Shown here one piece after another: positions 47,255-56,138 of a stretch of DNA of 56,138 nt. Numbering within the stretch: position 1 is the stretch's first letter; every line of letters starts with the position of its first letter. The DNA is from an uncultured Burkholderiales bacterium (GTDB taxonomy: Bacteria > Pseudomonadota > Gammaproteobacteria > Burkholderiales > Burkholderiaceae_C): positions 1 to 56,138 of the forward strand of contig CAILYC010000003.1 in assembly GCA_903838355.1 (NCBI GenBank). Reading direction: 5' to 3'. A program made the position numbers and the translations under genes. The notes under the pieces are model-generated. The model was not told the DNA's origin. It worked only from the letters and a program-made list of their open reading frames with translations, and did no database searches.

Positions 47255-48793
47255 TTAGCCAGCGATGAAGGTCAAGGGCTCAGCAATGATGGACAAGCTC
47301 AGTGCAGTAAAGGCCATCATCATTAGCGTCATGGGAAGGTTTAAAACCCAAATGCAGTGGGGTCGAATTTTCCTACCCGTCAATTCTGACAAGCTTACTG
47401 CGGCCTGGTGCCCCATGAGGACCGATACGATATGGCCCATCACGATTGAAAATGTGGCCACATACCATGTCACCTTGGCGTCAATCAAGGTGATGTCTGG
47501 ATAGAAACTGGCCGTGCCAAATAAATTCCACATGCGGCCAAAGGGGTCTGAGATCAGTTCGATGATGTTTTGACCCTGAATAAAGAGGCTTGAAAAATTG
47601 TGTGCAATCAAGTAAGCAAAAGCAATGGGCAATAGGCTTTTTAAAAAAACATGACCGGTCGACAAAAAATTCAACGAATTCGGTGCTTTGACGGTCACCG
47701 CATCACTTTGTTTTTTAGGAAATAAAAAAGAAATCCACAAAGTGAATTGGCAAATCAGCAAATAAATGGTCAAGAAAAGAAGCCAAATGAGGAGAAGACC
47801 CAAAATACCGGTGCTGTATCCGTTGACATCATGGCTCAAAACCCCCCATCGATTCAGGGCGGACTCAAACCAAAGCCAAGCCGAACTCGCGTGAAGACCA
47901 TCAAATAAAACACTGGCAATCATGGCAATGACAAAGCCAATTTGACTGAGGTTGAAATTGTTCTTGTTGGCCCCTTGATGAGTGTCCTGTGATGCGAGAA
48001 AGACCTGGGATTGGTTATTCGAGAGATGAAAAAAATCACGCCAAGAGGCCAAGTATCGGAAATAAATGGAAAATGCATCTGCTTTCAAGCACCACTCTTC
48101 GATGCCAAATGTCCACATGCCCAACCAGTTCCACAAAGAGTAAGCGGCGATATAAAGACTGACTTGGCGTGGCATGGAAGCAATGGGGTAAATGATTTCT
48201 AAGCCACACCAAGTGAGCAGTCCGATGACTCCTAGCCAAAGACCCAAGAATGAAGGGTAGAAAAATTTGGAGCGCTGATTCGCACTGGTGTGTTGCACAA
48301 CGTGAGGCAGGTGCAGTCTATTGCCCAAAAAGCCAATAAATTCATATAGGTTTCGCCATGGATCAATGAAAGGCCAAAAGTTGCCAAAAAGGACGACGCT
48401 GATTGAGCATCCTATCCACCAGATGATCCAGATGAAGGTGGGCGAGAAATTCATGAGCGCATCTTGAGAGCCCCAGGTGGCGGTTGTAAAACACAACAAT
48501 AGCAAAAAAGAAGAACAAGTGGCCATTAATCGATACGTCAAGCTTGTGCGCTTGTCGGGCTCCATGTCAAAGCTCTTTGTATAAGCTGAGGAGAAGAGAC
48601 GATTCAACATTGGGCTGGCGGACCCCATGGCACTGATCAAAAAAGTGAATGCAATGACAAGACATGCGCAAGCGATCACCCATGACATCGGAACGGGCAA
48701 ATCGTAACGTTCGCCAAATCCATGTGGGTGTCCGTGTTGGGCCATTGAAAACCCAAGAAAGATGAAAATTAAAAAATTCCGTGAAGTATTCAA
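47255..48793 (-). CDS. Polytopic membrane protein (about 10-11 segments)
   Basis: The product has 512 residues. It starts with a hydrophobic segment, then HGHPHGFGERYDLPVP, a motif I recall from membrane proteins annotated as fenitrothion-hydrolase-like in other bacteria. The name is not a proven function. Hydrophobic segments continue to the end, with Trp-rich loops. His-rich N-terminus may bind a metal. It lies 75 bases downstream of the cupredoxin-like gene on the same strand, so the two may cooperate. Confidence 0.75.
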   Translation of the reverse strand: MNTSRNFLIFIFLGFSMAQHGHPHGFGERYDLPVPMSWVIACACLVIAFTFLISAMGSASPMLNRLFSSAYTKSFDMEPDKRTSLTYRLMATCSSFLLLLCFTTATWGSQDALMNFSPTFIWIIWWIGCSISVVLFGNFWPFIDPWRNLYEFIGFLGNRLHLPHVVQHTSANQRSKFFYPSFLGLWLGVIGLLTWCGLEIIYPIASMPRQVSLYIAAYSLWNWLGMWTFGIEEWCLKADAFSIYFRYLASWRDFFHLSNNQSQVFLASQDTHQGANKNNFNLSQIGFVIAMIASVLFDGLHASSAWLWFESALNRWGVLSHDVNGYSTGILGLLLIWLLFLTIYLLICQFTLWISFLFPKKQSDAVTVKAPNSLNFLSTGHVFLKSLLPIAFAYLIAHNFSSLFIQGQNIIELISDPFGRMWNLFGTASFYPDITLIDAKVTWYVATFSIVMGHIVSVLMGHQAAVSLSELTGRKIRPHCIWVLNLPMTLMMMAFTALSLSIIAEPLTFIAG

Positions 48794-48868
48794 CGTGGTG
48801 CTAAAACGAAAATAACTCGCCTGTGCTCATTCGACGTTTAAATTGAGGGCCTTATCGGGGAGTGGGAA

Positions 48869-49318
48869 TTATTGCGGCATCACCTCTAAGCTGGCCAGGG
48901 GTGGGCCATGGTGAGCAGGATTGTCAGGTTGTTGTCCTTCAGAGGAATGGTTTTGTTGTGGATGCCATTCAAATTCAAATTTTCCAGAAGCTCGGGCTTT
49001 TAATGAAAGGGGATGAGTTTTATTGTCTGAAATTAACAGTTTTAATCGGTAGGCATGCAAATGCAATTCACCGGGAAAATCACTTTGAACGTTGATTTCT
49101 ACCGAGTCGCCCTGGGTCACGCGAATCAAGGATTCCATGGGCGCTACTTTCCCGTTGATCAAGTGCAATGTGAATGATTTAGAAGTCACTGAACTCAATG
49201 GGTCGCCCATGTGTGGAGGTGTGTGTGTCACCTGCGCATGAACGCTTGCTGCAGAGATCAAACCCAAGAGCGCAAAAACACAAAGGGTGGGTTTTGTCAA
49301 AAAATGAATAATATTCAT
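48869..49318 (-). CDS. Secreted cupredoxin-like small protein
   Basis: The product has ~149 residues from ATG 49318. Signal peptide ends near ISAASVHAQV. The mature part has a beta-sandwich-like pattern (SFTLHLINGKVAPMESLIRV, DSVEINVQSDFPGELHLHAY) of the EfeO/cupredoxin type, where His in ELHLHAY may be a metal ligand; the usual Cys and Met ligands are not clear. The tail is His/Gln-rich (PQQNHSSEGQQPDNPAHHG). The role in metal or redox chemistry is inferred. Confidence 0.65.
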   Translation of the reverse strand: MNIIHFLTKPTLCVFALLGLISAASVHAQVTHTPPHMGDPLSSVTSKSFTLHLINGKVAPMESLIRVTQGDSVEINVQSDFPGELHLHAYRLKLLISDNKTHPLSLKARASGKFEFEWHPQQNHSSEGQQPDNPAHHGPPLASLEVMPQ

Positions 49319-49441
49319 GAAGCACATAGAGGACTTTAGAGAAAAAATTTGTGAGTGGCAAATATTCTCAACTTAGAACACTCAACACTTCAAGTCACCA
49401 GGGCATCAGGATGGCTTGAAGTGGGCGCTGCTGATGCGCGG

Positions 49442-50923
49442 TCAATGCTCAGCGACAGACCAGTCGGCAATGCTTCTTGCGCTTCCAGACAATTCCAAAA
49501 TGTGCATGCCTGAATTGGCGCGGTCGACAATATAAATATAGCCTCGCTCATCCACCTCCACATTGTTGGTTTGAATGGCACGTTTACTGGACGCCTCGGT
49601 CACAGGAAAATCAGCAGGCATGCCTGAAGGATTTTCTAAACGCACAGTATTGGCATTCAGTGGGGGGATAAAGTAGGCCACTTCTTTGGGTGAAAAAGGA
49701 TTTCTGACATCCAACACCCGCACGCCAGCATTGAAGTGGGCGAAAAACATGAGCTTTTTGTAATAAACAGGGGTCATGCTTTCGTTCGAAGAGTGCGAAC
49801 CAAATCGACCACCCTTAGAGCAGAAGTCACCACTTTTTTCAGGCACTGTCCAACTAGCCACGCCAAAGGGTTTGCTTTGCGTGGTGATGTCCACAAACCA
49901 GACCATTTGCCTGCCCTCTAAGCATTCCTTTTGAATGGCTTCATCTGTGACCACAATAAAGTCTCTGACACGACCCAAGTAATTGTGGGCGAATTCAGGA
50001 ATATCCATGCCGAGCATCGGGAAAACGGTATGCGCTCCATGCATGGGCGGCAAATCAAGACGGCTGATTTGTGGGTAAAGCAAATTCTCGGGTGTCGGAT
50101 CTTTCGGTCCATTCAAGAGCTTTTCTCTGTCAACAATTTGAAGTATGCCTTCTGAGTTGGTGCCGTAGCCAAAAAATACTCGATTCCCTTTGGGGCCGGT
50201 GGAAATGGGGCCGTGAAGCGACATGGGAACTGCGCCACCAGCACCAGGTTGCTGCCCAACGATACCAAAATCGCGAATAAAGACAGGCTTACTGGGATCA
50301 GACAAGTCGTAAATTTGCGTCATTCGGTTGGTTCGCCACTGCGGGTTGCCAGAGACCAAATAAGCGATGCCTGTGTCGCACTCCCAAAAATTCTTATGCG
50401 TGCCTTTCAGGCCTTTTCCAATGGTGGTAAGAAGCGTGGGCTTGGTGGGTGTTGTGACGTCCCATATTTCATGGGCTTGGTTGCCAAACGTGCGCAACAT
50501 GTAAAACTTATTTTTATCGGCTTTGGGCAATGTCGATCCTGGGCAGATCCTGACCATTTGTGCACCACCTTGTTCGGCTTTGCCCTCTTCGCCAGGGATG
50601 TGTGCCAAATACTGGGGGTGCTTGGGGTTGGTCACGTCGATGATGGAGGTGCCATTGTCTTCAATTTGGTGAGTCAAGGGATTGAGTTTTTTGTCGCCGT
50701 GGTGCCCCACGTAAGCAATCCATTGATTGCCCTGTTTTTGGATCGTGGGTTGGTAAGCCGTTCTGGCTTGAAGGTCGCTGTAACCCACCAATTTCATGTT
50801 CATTGACTGTGGAGTCTCCTTATTGGCTAGGGCATTGTTCATCAAGAAAGCGCAGGCCATCAAGGGAGCTATTTGCATGATCAAGGAGGTTATCGGGGTG
50901 TTGTTATGGGGTTTGAGATTCAT
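49442..50923 (-). CDS. Secreted LVIVD-repeat beta-propeller-like protein
   Basis: The product has 493 residues with a signal peptide ending near MNNALANKE. The body holds LVIVD-type repeats, each a short block such as GTSIIDVTNPKHPQYLAHIP, HEIWDVTTPTKPTLLTTIG, TQIYDLSDPSKPVFIRDFG and VRVLDVRNPFSPKEVAYFIP. Such repeats build propeller-like surface proteins of unknown role. AAGGA lies 9 bases before ATG. Cys residues are sparse. It is the second gene of a reverse-strand group. Confidence 0.85.
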   Translation of the reverse strand: MNLKPHNNTPITSLIMQIAPLMACAFLMNNALANKETPQSMNMKLVGYSDLQARTAYQPTIQKQGNQWIAYVGHHGDKKLNPLTHQIEDNGTSIIDVTNPKHPQYLAHIPGEEGKAEQGGAQMVRICPGSTLPKADKNKFYMLRTFGNQAHEIWDVTTPTKPTLLTTIGKGLKGTHKNFWECDTGIAYLVSGNPQWRTNRMTQIYDLSDPSKPVFIRDFGIVGQQPGAGGAVPMSLHGPISTGPKGNRVFFGYGTNSEGILQIVDREKLLNGPKDPTPENLLYPQISRLDLPPMHGAHTVFPMLGMDIPEFAHNYLGRVRDFIVVTDEAIQKECLEGRQMVWFVDITTQSKPFGVASWTVPEKSGDFCSKGGRFGSHSSNESMTPVYYKKLMFFAHFNAGVRVLDVRNPFSPKEVAYFIPPLNANTVRLENPSGMPADFPVTEASSKRAIQTNNVEVDERGYIYIVDRANSGMHILELSGSARSIADWSVAEH

Positions 50924-50990
50924 CTGGGGTGTCCTTGTTTCAGTAAAAGAGGGGGGTAGAAACCGTGGTGACCACTCAGGTCACGAAAGT

Positions 50991-52520
50991 TCAGGCGTCG
51001 ATCCAGTGAAGGTTATTTTCATTTTCGAGGTTTTGAATTCTGTCAAACCAGTGGTTCATTTTATTTTTGCGCTTTTCAATTGACTTTGAGTCTGATGGAG
51101 AATCGCTCACAGACAGCAGGAGAAATTTCTCCCGCAATGCGTTTTTGTCCAACGGTCTTTCCGGTGTGCCTAAAAATGCGCTCGAGCGTTTTGTCAATTC
51201 CTGTCCATTTTTTAACTTGATATGCACAACACTGGTCATGTCAGAGCGATTGTCAGGGGGGGGAATCAATTTCATGACTGTATTGGCGCAAAGTTTCATG
51301 ATGCGTTCGTCTAAAAGCGCCGAATCATTGAAGGATCTTGGATCCACAGGGTTGCGGTACATGCTCAAAGCAACACAAAAAGGTATGCTGTATTGACCCA
51401 AGAGAATGTCTTTTGGGGCAGGAATGTTGTTGGCTCTCATGGAGCGTTCATTGCATTCAATGGTGAGTTCCTCAATGTCCTCACCCTTGAAGCCAAAATC
51501 GGTTTTTAAGGCTTGCGCAGATTCGACTGGCGTGTGTGCTGTGATATGGCAAGCATACCGTTTGTGCATGGTGGTCAGTGTCAGCCACTCACTTCCTAAA
51601 TTAGAAGTGAGTCGAACAAAATCGTGTTCTGGGCAAAAGACATTTAAAAAACCAAAACGACCTTCTAAGGCGGAATGCGGTCCGGTAAAGCCTTTTTGCG
51701 CCAAGCTAGAAGAAAGGATGCCAGCTTGCGCCGCACGGCCCATGTGCAAGCGTTTGACCATGGCGCCGTTGCCCGCCATGGCAAATTCTAGTAGTCCGCC
51801 TGCACAAGACGCTGCAAGCCCCATCGCATTTGCAGTCAGGTTCTCATCAAGACCCATCAGCCTCGCGCAACCTGCGGCCGATCCGAAAGGTCCTGTTGTT
51901 CCAGGAGCATGAAAGCCATGCTCTTCTTGGCTGTGCATGGTCGATAGACCAATTCGAATCATGACTTCAGTGCCGGCAACAAATGCCGTTAGGAGCTCTT
52001 TACCCGTACATCCTCTGGCCTGGGCAAGGGCCAAAAGCGGAATAAAAACAGTGGCCCCTGGGTGTGAGCCAGAATTGGGCTTGGTCAGATTGTCGAGCTC
52101 AAAGGCATGCGTAAATGCGCCATTGGCGAGGGCCGCCGAACTGGGCTCATAGCGAACATTTTGAAGGCCTAAGACTTGACTTTTACCGAGTTTGCCAATG
52201 TCTTGGCAGTAACTGGCAATAATTTGACTCCAAGGCAAGGTGCTGCCAAAAATAGCACTGGCGAGCGTATCGGCCAAGGTGTCTTTGGCGCGATCAATCA
52301 CCGCCTTGGGTATTTGATCAAATTGAAGATTTGAAGAAAAATTAACCAAGGCCATTGTTTGTCCGTTGGCTTGTCCAACAATACCATGGGGGTGTTCTGC
52401 TTTAGGACCGGTCCCAGAATTGGACTCCTCAGAATAGGCCAGTGTCGGTACAAGCGCGGGTAGTGCACAGGCCAAGCCCGCACTCTGATGAAGAAAACGT
52501 CTTCTTTGGGGTCGATCCAT
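50991..52520 (-). CDS. MmgE/PrpD family protein with a Tat-type signal
   Basis: From ATG 52520 the product has 509 residues. The N-terminus MDRPQRRRFLHQSAGLACAL has the twin-arginine pattern followed by a hydrophobic stretch and probable cleavage near TLAYSEE. The rest is the MmgE/PrpD family (2-methylcitrate dehydratase-like): DTLADTLASAIFGSTLPWS, AANGAFTHAFELDN-like segments, HPGATVFIPLLALAQ and GLAASCAGGLLEFAMAGNGA. MmgE/PrpD proteins are normally cytoplasmic, so export would be unusual. The substrate here is unknown. A longer frame to 52682 has no conserved look. Confidence 0.85.
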   Translation of the reverse strand: MDRPQRRRFLHQSAGLACALPALVPTLAYSEESNSGTGPKAEHPHGIVGQANGQTMALVNFSSNLQFDQIPKAVIDRAKDTLADTLASAIFGSTLPWSQIIASYCQDIGKLGKSQVLGLQNVRYEPSSAALANGAFTHAFELDNLTKPNSGSHPGATVFIPLLALAQARGCTGKELLTAFVAGTEVMIRIGLSTMHSQEEHGFHAPGTTGPFGSAAGCARLMGLDENLTANAMGLAASCAGGLLEFAMAGNGAMVKRLHMGRAAQAGILSSSLAQKGFTGPHSALEGRFGFLNVFCPEHDFVRLTSNLGSEWLTLTTMHKRYACHITAHTPVESAQALKTDFGFKGEDIEELTIECNERSMRANNIPAPKDILLGQYSIPFCVALSMYRNPVDPRSFNDSALLDERIMKLCANTVMKLIPPPDNRSDMTSVVHIKLKNGQELTKRSSAFLGTPERPLDKNALREKFLLLSVSDSPSDSKSIEKRKNKMNHWFDRIQNLENENNLHWIDA

Positions 52521-52654
52521 GAATTGAAACCAAGGTTGGATAGTCAGAACCCAACAATTTTCAGGCATCGCGTAAGATTTGTATCTAGGGGTTTCCCTTT
52601 TTATAACCCGAAAAGCAATTTTTTTGCTTTGAAAATCCAACAATAAGAAATCAG

Positions 52655-52867
52655 TCAAGTCTTTTTGACGGGGTTGACGCAAGATTGCCTTGCCATTTGA
52701 GATGAAAAGTTGCTGAACTCAATTTCCAGTGGGCAAGCATCATCACTGAAACATTGATTGTCTGAGATGCAATGCGCATAACCATCGCTCAGGAGAATGC
52801 TGTGAAGACACTGTTTGCACCACATTGAATCATTGGGTTTTGTATCCAGCACAAGGTTTTTTTTCAT
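52655..52867 (-). CDS. Possible small cysteine-rich protein
   Basis: A 70-residue frame with six cysteines (WCKQCLHS, AHCISDNQC, DDACPLE, RQSC) and no hydrophobic segment. The spacing suggests a small zinc-ribbon-like fold. I see only a weak ribosome site before ATG 52867. It starts just upstream of the MmgE/PrpD gene and may be its leader gene, or a chance frame. Confidence 0.35.
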   Translation of the reverse strand: MKKNLVLDTKPNDSMWCKQCLHSILLSDGYAHCISDNQCFSDDACPLEIEFSNFSSQMARQSCVNPVKKT

Positions 52868-53015
52868 ATGACCCCACAGCTTTTTGATGAATCAGCCCAT
52901 TATGTGAAGAAAGAAAAATGGTGTTTTTGAGGTTGATCAAACGAATCGAGAAAAATAAGAAAAATTAATCATCAGTCACATGGGGAATAATTTATCTAGG
53001 AGAAGGCGTAAGCGA

Positions 53016-53045
53016 AGGCCGTCCAGAAAGAAGCTTCTTGGGCCT
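53016..53045 (-). terminator. Possible hairpin downstream of tex
   Basis: AGGCC (53016-53020) can pair with GGCCT (53041-53045) around a palindromic inner stem AAGAAGCTTCTT (53028-53039). It lies 23 bases after the tex stop. No T-run follows on the tex strand, so it is only a candidate. Confidence 0.3.
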
Positions 53046-53067
53046 GTGTGATTAAACAAATGGGTCG

Positions 53068-55482
53068 TTAACGTTTGATGTCTAGTTTGGCAAAAGCAGA
53101 GGCCATCGACGAAGAAATGACAGTGTCTTTCAAGGAAGAAGTTCGAGCATTTGGCAGGTTTTTACCGCGCACAGGTGAATTGCTCTCAAACTTATTGGCG
53201 CCTACAGCAGATCTTGTATCCGTGTCGGTGGAGAGTTTCATCGATAAACTGATGCGTTTGCGACTGATGTCAACTTCTAGCACTTTAACTTTCACAACGT
53301 CACCTGTTTTGACGATTTCACGTGCATCCGTGACAAATTTGTTGGCCAGTTGACTTACATGAACCAAGCCGTCTTGATGAACTCCCAAATCAACAAAGGC
53401 ACCAAATTGGGCAACGTTGCTGACGGTGCCCTCTAAAACCATACCGACTTTCAAATCCTTGATGTCTTCAACGCCATCACTGAACCTTGCCACTTGAAAA
53501 TCAGGACGTGGATCTCGACCTGGTTTTTCCAATTCAAGCAAAATATCTTTTACCGTTATTGCGCCAAATTGTGGGGTGACGAAATCTGTCGGAGACAATG
53601 CTTTGAGTTTTTCAGTGCGACCCATAAGTTCTTGTATGGGCGATCCAGTTTTAATCAATATCTGTTCAACAACAGGATAAGTTTCTGGGTGGACACCCGT
53701 CATATCCAACGGATTGTTGCCATTTCGAATACGTAAAAATCCAGCGGCAAGTTCAAATGTTTTGCTGCCCAATCCAGTCACGCTGAGCAACTGTTGGCGA
53801 TTTGAAAAGGCACCATTCTTTTCTCGCCAACGAACCATGGATTGGGCAACGTTTTTGGTGAGTCCTGAAACATGGGATAGCAAGGGAACGCTGGCTGTAT
53901 TGAGGTCAACACCAACAGAATTAACGCAGTCTTCAATCACTGCGCCCAATGTCCGGCTCAATTCGAGTTGATTGACATCGTGCTGGTATTGGCCCACCCC
54001 GATTGATTTGGGGTCGATTTTGACCAACTCAGCCAAGGGGTCTTGTAGTCGTCTGGCGATGCTGGCGGCACCTCGAAGGCTCACATCAACATCAGGCATT
54101 TCTAGTGATGCGAGTTCACTGGCCGAATACACTGAAGCACCAGATTCGCTAACGACCACTTTGGCGATGGAGTTGGGCGAACTTGAAGAAGCTTGAAGTT
54201 GTTTGATCAAGTCAGATGCCAGTTTGTCGGTTTCGCGACTCGCAGTGCCATTGCCAATGGCAATCAGTTGCACGTTGTGCTTTTGACACAGTTGATGGAG
54301 TGTGTGCAATGAGCCTTCCCAGTCACGGCGAGGCTCGTGAGGATAAACCGTTGCAGTCTCCACCAAGCGGCCCGTTGCGTCTATGACGGCAACTTTGACG
54401 CCAGTGCGAATGCCTGGGTCTAAGCCCATCACGGCTTTGGGACCTGCGGGGGCTGCCAAAAGCAAGTCGCGCAAGTTGTCAGCAAAGACTTTGATGGCAA
54501 TGCCTTCAGACTGCTCTTTCAATTTGGAGAATAAATCACGTTCAAGGGAGAGCGACAATTTGACGCGCCATGTCCATGCGATGCATTTCCGAATAAGATC
54601 GTCGGAGGGTCTGGCGTGGTGCTGCCAATTGAGCTGTAGTGCAATCCTGGCTTCAGCCAATGTGATGTCGCTCGCTTCAATGCCACTGGGAATAACCAAT
54701 TTCGCCTCAAGAAACTCTAGGCTGCGACCGCGAAAAATGGCAAGCGCACGGTGAGATGGAACACGGGAGAGCGGTTCAATGTAGTCGAAGTAATCTCGAA
54801 ATTTGGCGATATCAGGGATTGATTCATCAAGGTTGGCCACCTTTTTACTTTGAAACAAACCCTCCTGCCATAGCCACTCCCTGAGTGTTTGCAAAAGAGT
54901 GGCGTCTTCAGCCCATCTTTCAGAAAGAATGTCTCTAACCCCATCTAGGACGGCTTGAGCAGTTAGAAAGGGTGGGTTTTCAGATGCAGCACTTGCGTTT
55001 TCTCTGACAATCGTGTTTTGTTCTAAAAAAAGCTGAGCTTCTGTGGTGGGGTTCAACTCGGGATTTTGAAAAATTTTGTCAGCCAAGGGTTCTAAGCCCG
55101 CTTCTTTAGCAATTTGCGCCTTCGTTCGTCGCCGTGTTTTGTATGGCAAATAAAGGTCTTCTAAAGTTTGTTTGGTCTGAGCATTGGCTATTAATAGGCG
55201 CAATTCAGGGCTCAGCTTACCCATTTCCTCAATTGTTCTTAAGATGGTTACGCGTCGTTCGTCTAATTCACGCAAGTAAGCAAGCCTGGTTTCTAATTCT
55301 CGAAGTTGTATGTCATCCAACCCCTGCGTGGCTTCTTTTCTGTATCGGGCGATAAAGGGAACTGTTGCGCCTGAGTCAAGCAGTTCAATCGCAGCGGAAA
55401 TTTGAGCGGGCTTGACTTTGATTTCGTCAGCAAGTTGCTGAATAATATGATGCATTAGATGTTTGAATGTATTGACTTTCAT
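53068..55482 (-). CDS. tex: RNA-binding transcriptional accessory protein Tex
   Basis: The product has ~804 residues from ATG 55482. N-terminal helical domain with GATVPFIARYRKEATQGLDDIQ; a YqgF-like RNase H-fold region with KAVMGLDPGIRTGVKVAVIDA; helix-hairpin-helix motifs (LLSHVSGLTKNVAQSMV); and a C-terminal S1 RNA-binding domain (GMVLEGTVSNVAQFGAFVDLG ... at ~690-760). Tex affects transcription and toxin expression in some species. TTG 55506 and ATG 55455 are other possible starts; none has a clear ribosome site. The gene is downstream of tRNA-Pro. Confidence 0.95.
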   Translation of the reverse strand: MKVNTFKHLMHHIIQQLADEIKVKPAQISAAIELLDSGATVPFIARYRKEATQGLDDIQLRELETRLAYLRELDERRVTILRTIEEMGKLSPELRLLIANAQTKQTLEDLYLPYKTRRRTKAQIAKEAGLEPLADKIFQNPELNPTTEAQLFLEQNTIVRENASAASENPPFLTAQAVLDGVRDILSERWAEDATLLQTLREWLWQEGLFQSKKVANLDESIPDIAKFRDYFDYIEPLSRVPSHRALAIFRGRSLEFLEAKLVIPSGIEASDITLAEARIALQLNWQHHARPSDDLIRKCIAWTWRVKLSLSLERDLFSKLKEQSEGIAIKVFADNLRDLLLAAPAGPKAVMGLDPGIRTGVKVAVIDATGRLVETATVYPHEPRRDWEGSLHTLHQLCQKHNVQLIAIGNGTASRETDKLASDLIKQLQASSSSPNSIAKVVVSESGASVYSASELASLEMPDVDVSLRGAASIARRLQDPLAELVKIDPKSIGVGQYQHDVNQLELSRTLGAVIEDCVNSVGVDLNTASVPLLSHVSGLTKNVAQSMVRWREKNGAFSNRQQLLSVTGLGSKTFELAAGFLRIRNGNNPLDMTGVHPETYPVVEQILIKTGSPIQELMGRTEKLKALSPTDFVTPQFGAITVKDILLELEKPGRDPRPDFQVARFSDGVEDIKDLKVGMVLEGTVSNVAQFGAFVDLGVHQDGLVHVSQLANKFVTDAREIVKTGDVVKVKVLEVDISRKRISLSMKLSTDTDTRSAVGANKFESNSPVRGKNLPNARTSSLKDTVISSSMASAFAKLDIKR

Positions 55483-55542
55483 CTGGGCAGCTGGTTGGCT
55501 AGCCAAAATTAAGGCCTAATAAAAAGATAAATTTTGTATATT

Positions 55543-55619
<77 letters not shown>

Positions 55620-55620
55620 A

Positions 55621-56138
55621 CAAAGTGAAAATATTCTATCAAAAACAAGAAAGGGATATTTCTGTTTGAATATTATTATTGTTTTCTAAGCCTCACGCCA
55701 TGAAGAATTTTATCTTTTGAATGGGGTTTGATTTCGTTATCTGTCTCCAGTCATATTTACTGTCCTCAGTGGAGATGGAAAGGGTTTCCAAATGGCAAGC
55801 TAATAATTATGCTGTAACTTGCATCTCCACTGCCTTCATTTTGTAATACACACATACTCGATGTGAGGGACGTCTTTTTTTAGCTTGAATTAACGTGAAG
55901 TCAACCCCTTTAAGCGTGCTCTACCCAGTCTGTACGTTGTGCGAACGCCAATCGTACATTGATGAGCATTATTCCAGCGACGTTCAGCCTTAAGTTGTTT
56001 ACAGGGACTCACCACCTAGTCAACCACTGACTGTAGTTTTTTCTTTCCTAATTAACGGTTTTCTTGTTCAACGCTTACCAAAGACATCACTCAACAAGAA
56101 TTAGACTGCAAATTTACAGACGGGTTTGTTGCACTCAA
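55621..56138. other. Intergenic region with no convincing gene
   Basis: No long frame with a start site is present on either strand. It holds a spaced inverted repeat at 55767-55832. Short frames on the reverse strand around 55900-56020 could be a gene remnant but are too short to name. The region continues past the window edge. Confidence 0.5.
55767..55832. repeat. Spaced 11-bp inverted repeat
   Basis: CAGTGGAGATG (55767-55777) is the exact reverse complement of CATCTCCACTG (55822-55832), 44 bases apart. It could form a long hairpin, belong to a small RNA, or mark an element end. No target duplication is evident. Confidence 0.55.

Noticed and set aside
55890-56020. Short reverse-strand frames resembling a transposase or integrase tail
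   Set aside because: They are under 40 residues, bounded by a stop, and I cannot match them to a known family.

Overview
The window looks like chromosome of a motile, Gram-negative betaproteobacterium, probably order Burkholderiales and Comamonadaceae-like. This is inferred from the gene families and order and was not tested by a search. Base composition is moderate; the flagellin, fleQ-like and fliH region is clearly AT-richer than the rest. No insertion sequence, prophage or CRISPR array is recognisable.

Region 1 (1-8.4 kb): the 3' end of one flagellin gene, a small gene of unknown function, a second very large flagellin (1130 aa), a small cysteine-rich protein and a FleQ/FlrC-type sigma-54 activator. 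Three near-consensus sigma-54 promoters lie in front of the small gene, the large flagellin and the activator, so this is a sigma-54 flagellar regulon. Region 2 (8.4-17.9 kb): fliE-fliF-fliG-fliH-X-fliI-fliJ and a TPR/glycosyltransferase-like protein. Gene X (13376-14011) has one membrane segment followed by a cytoplasmic tail, and both ends match the second membrane segment and the FliG-binding C-terminus of FliF. It looks like a miniature FliF tail and is the most unusual gene in the window. Region 3 (18-23 kb): two reverse-strand genes, then fliO-fliP-fliQ-fliR-flhB; fliK, fliL, fliM and fliN are absent from the gap where they often lie. FlhB carries NPQH instead of NPTH at its self-cleavage site.

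Region 4 (23-30.2 kb): three poorly known genes follow flhB (a membrane SPOR-domain protein with a P-loop-like but apparently degenerate cytoplasmic domain, a small His-rich protein, a single-pass coiled-coil protein). A reverse-strand FMN-dependent glutamate-synthase-like protein, an unknown coiled-coil protein and an orphan ParA/MinD ATPase follow. Region 5 (30.4-41.9 kb): housekeeping and mixed genes: S4-domain Hsp15, a second TPR/glycosyltransferase-like protein, a lipoprotein, serS, ispH with fkpB, an Smr protein, a truncated haemoglobin, a large FtsX-type permease and fdhD.

Region 6 (42-47.2 kb): a forward operon of a two-cupin protein and an EutA-like protein with overlapping stop and start codons, then a proline iminopeptidase and an orphan iron-type binding protein. 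A good sigma-70 promoter with a palindromic operator candidate precedes the cupin gene. Region 7 (47.2-52.9 kb): a reverse-strand run of mostly exported or membrane proteins: a Tat-signal MmgE/PrpD protein, a secreted LVIVD-repeat protein, a secreted cupredoxin-like protein and a polytopic membrane protein. Region 8 (53-56.1 kb): tex, a tRNA-Pro(CGG) gene and about 500 bases with no convincing gene.
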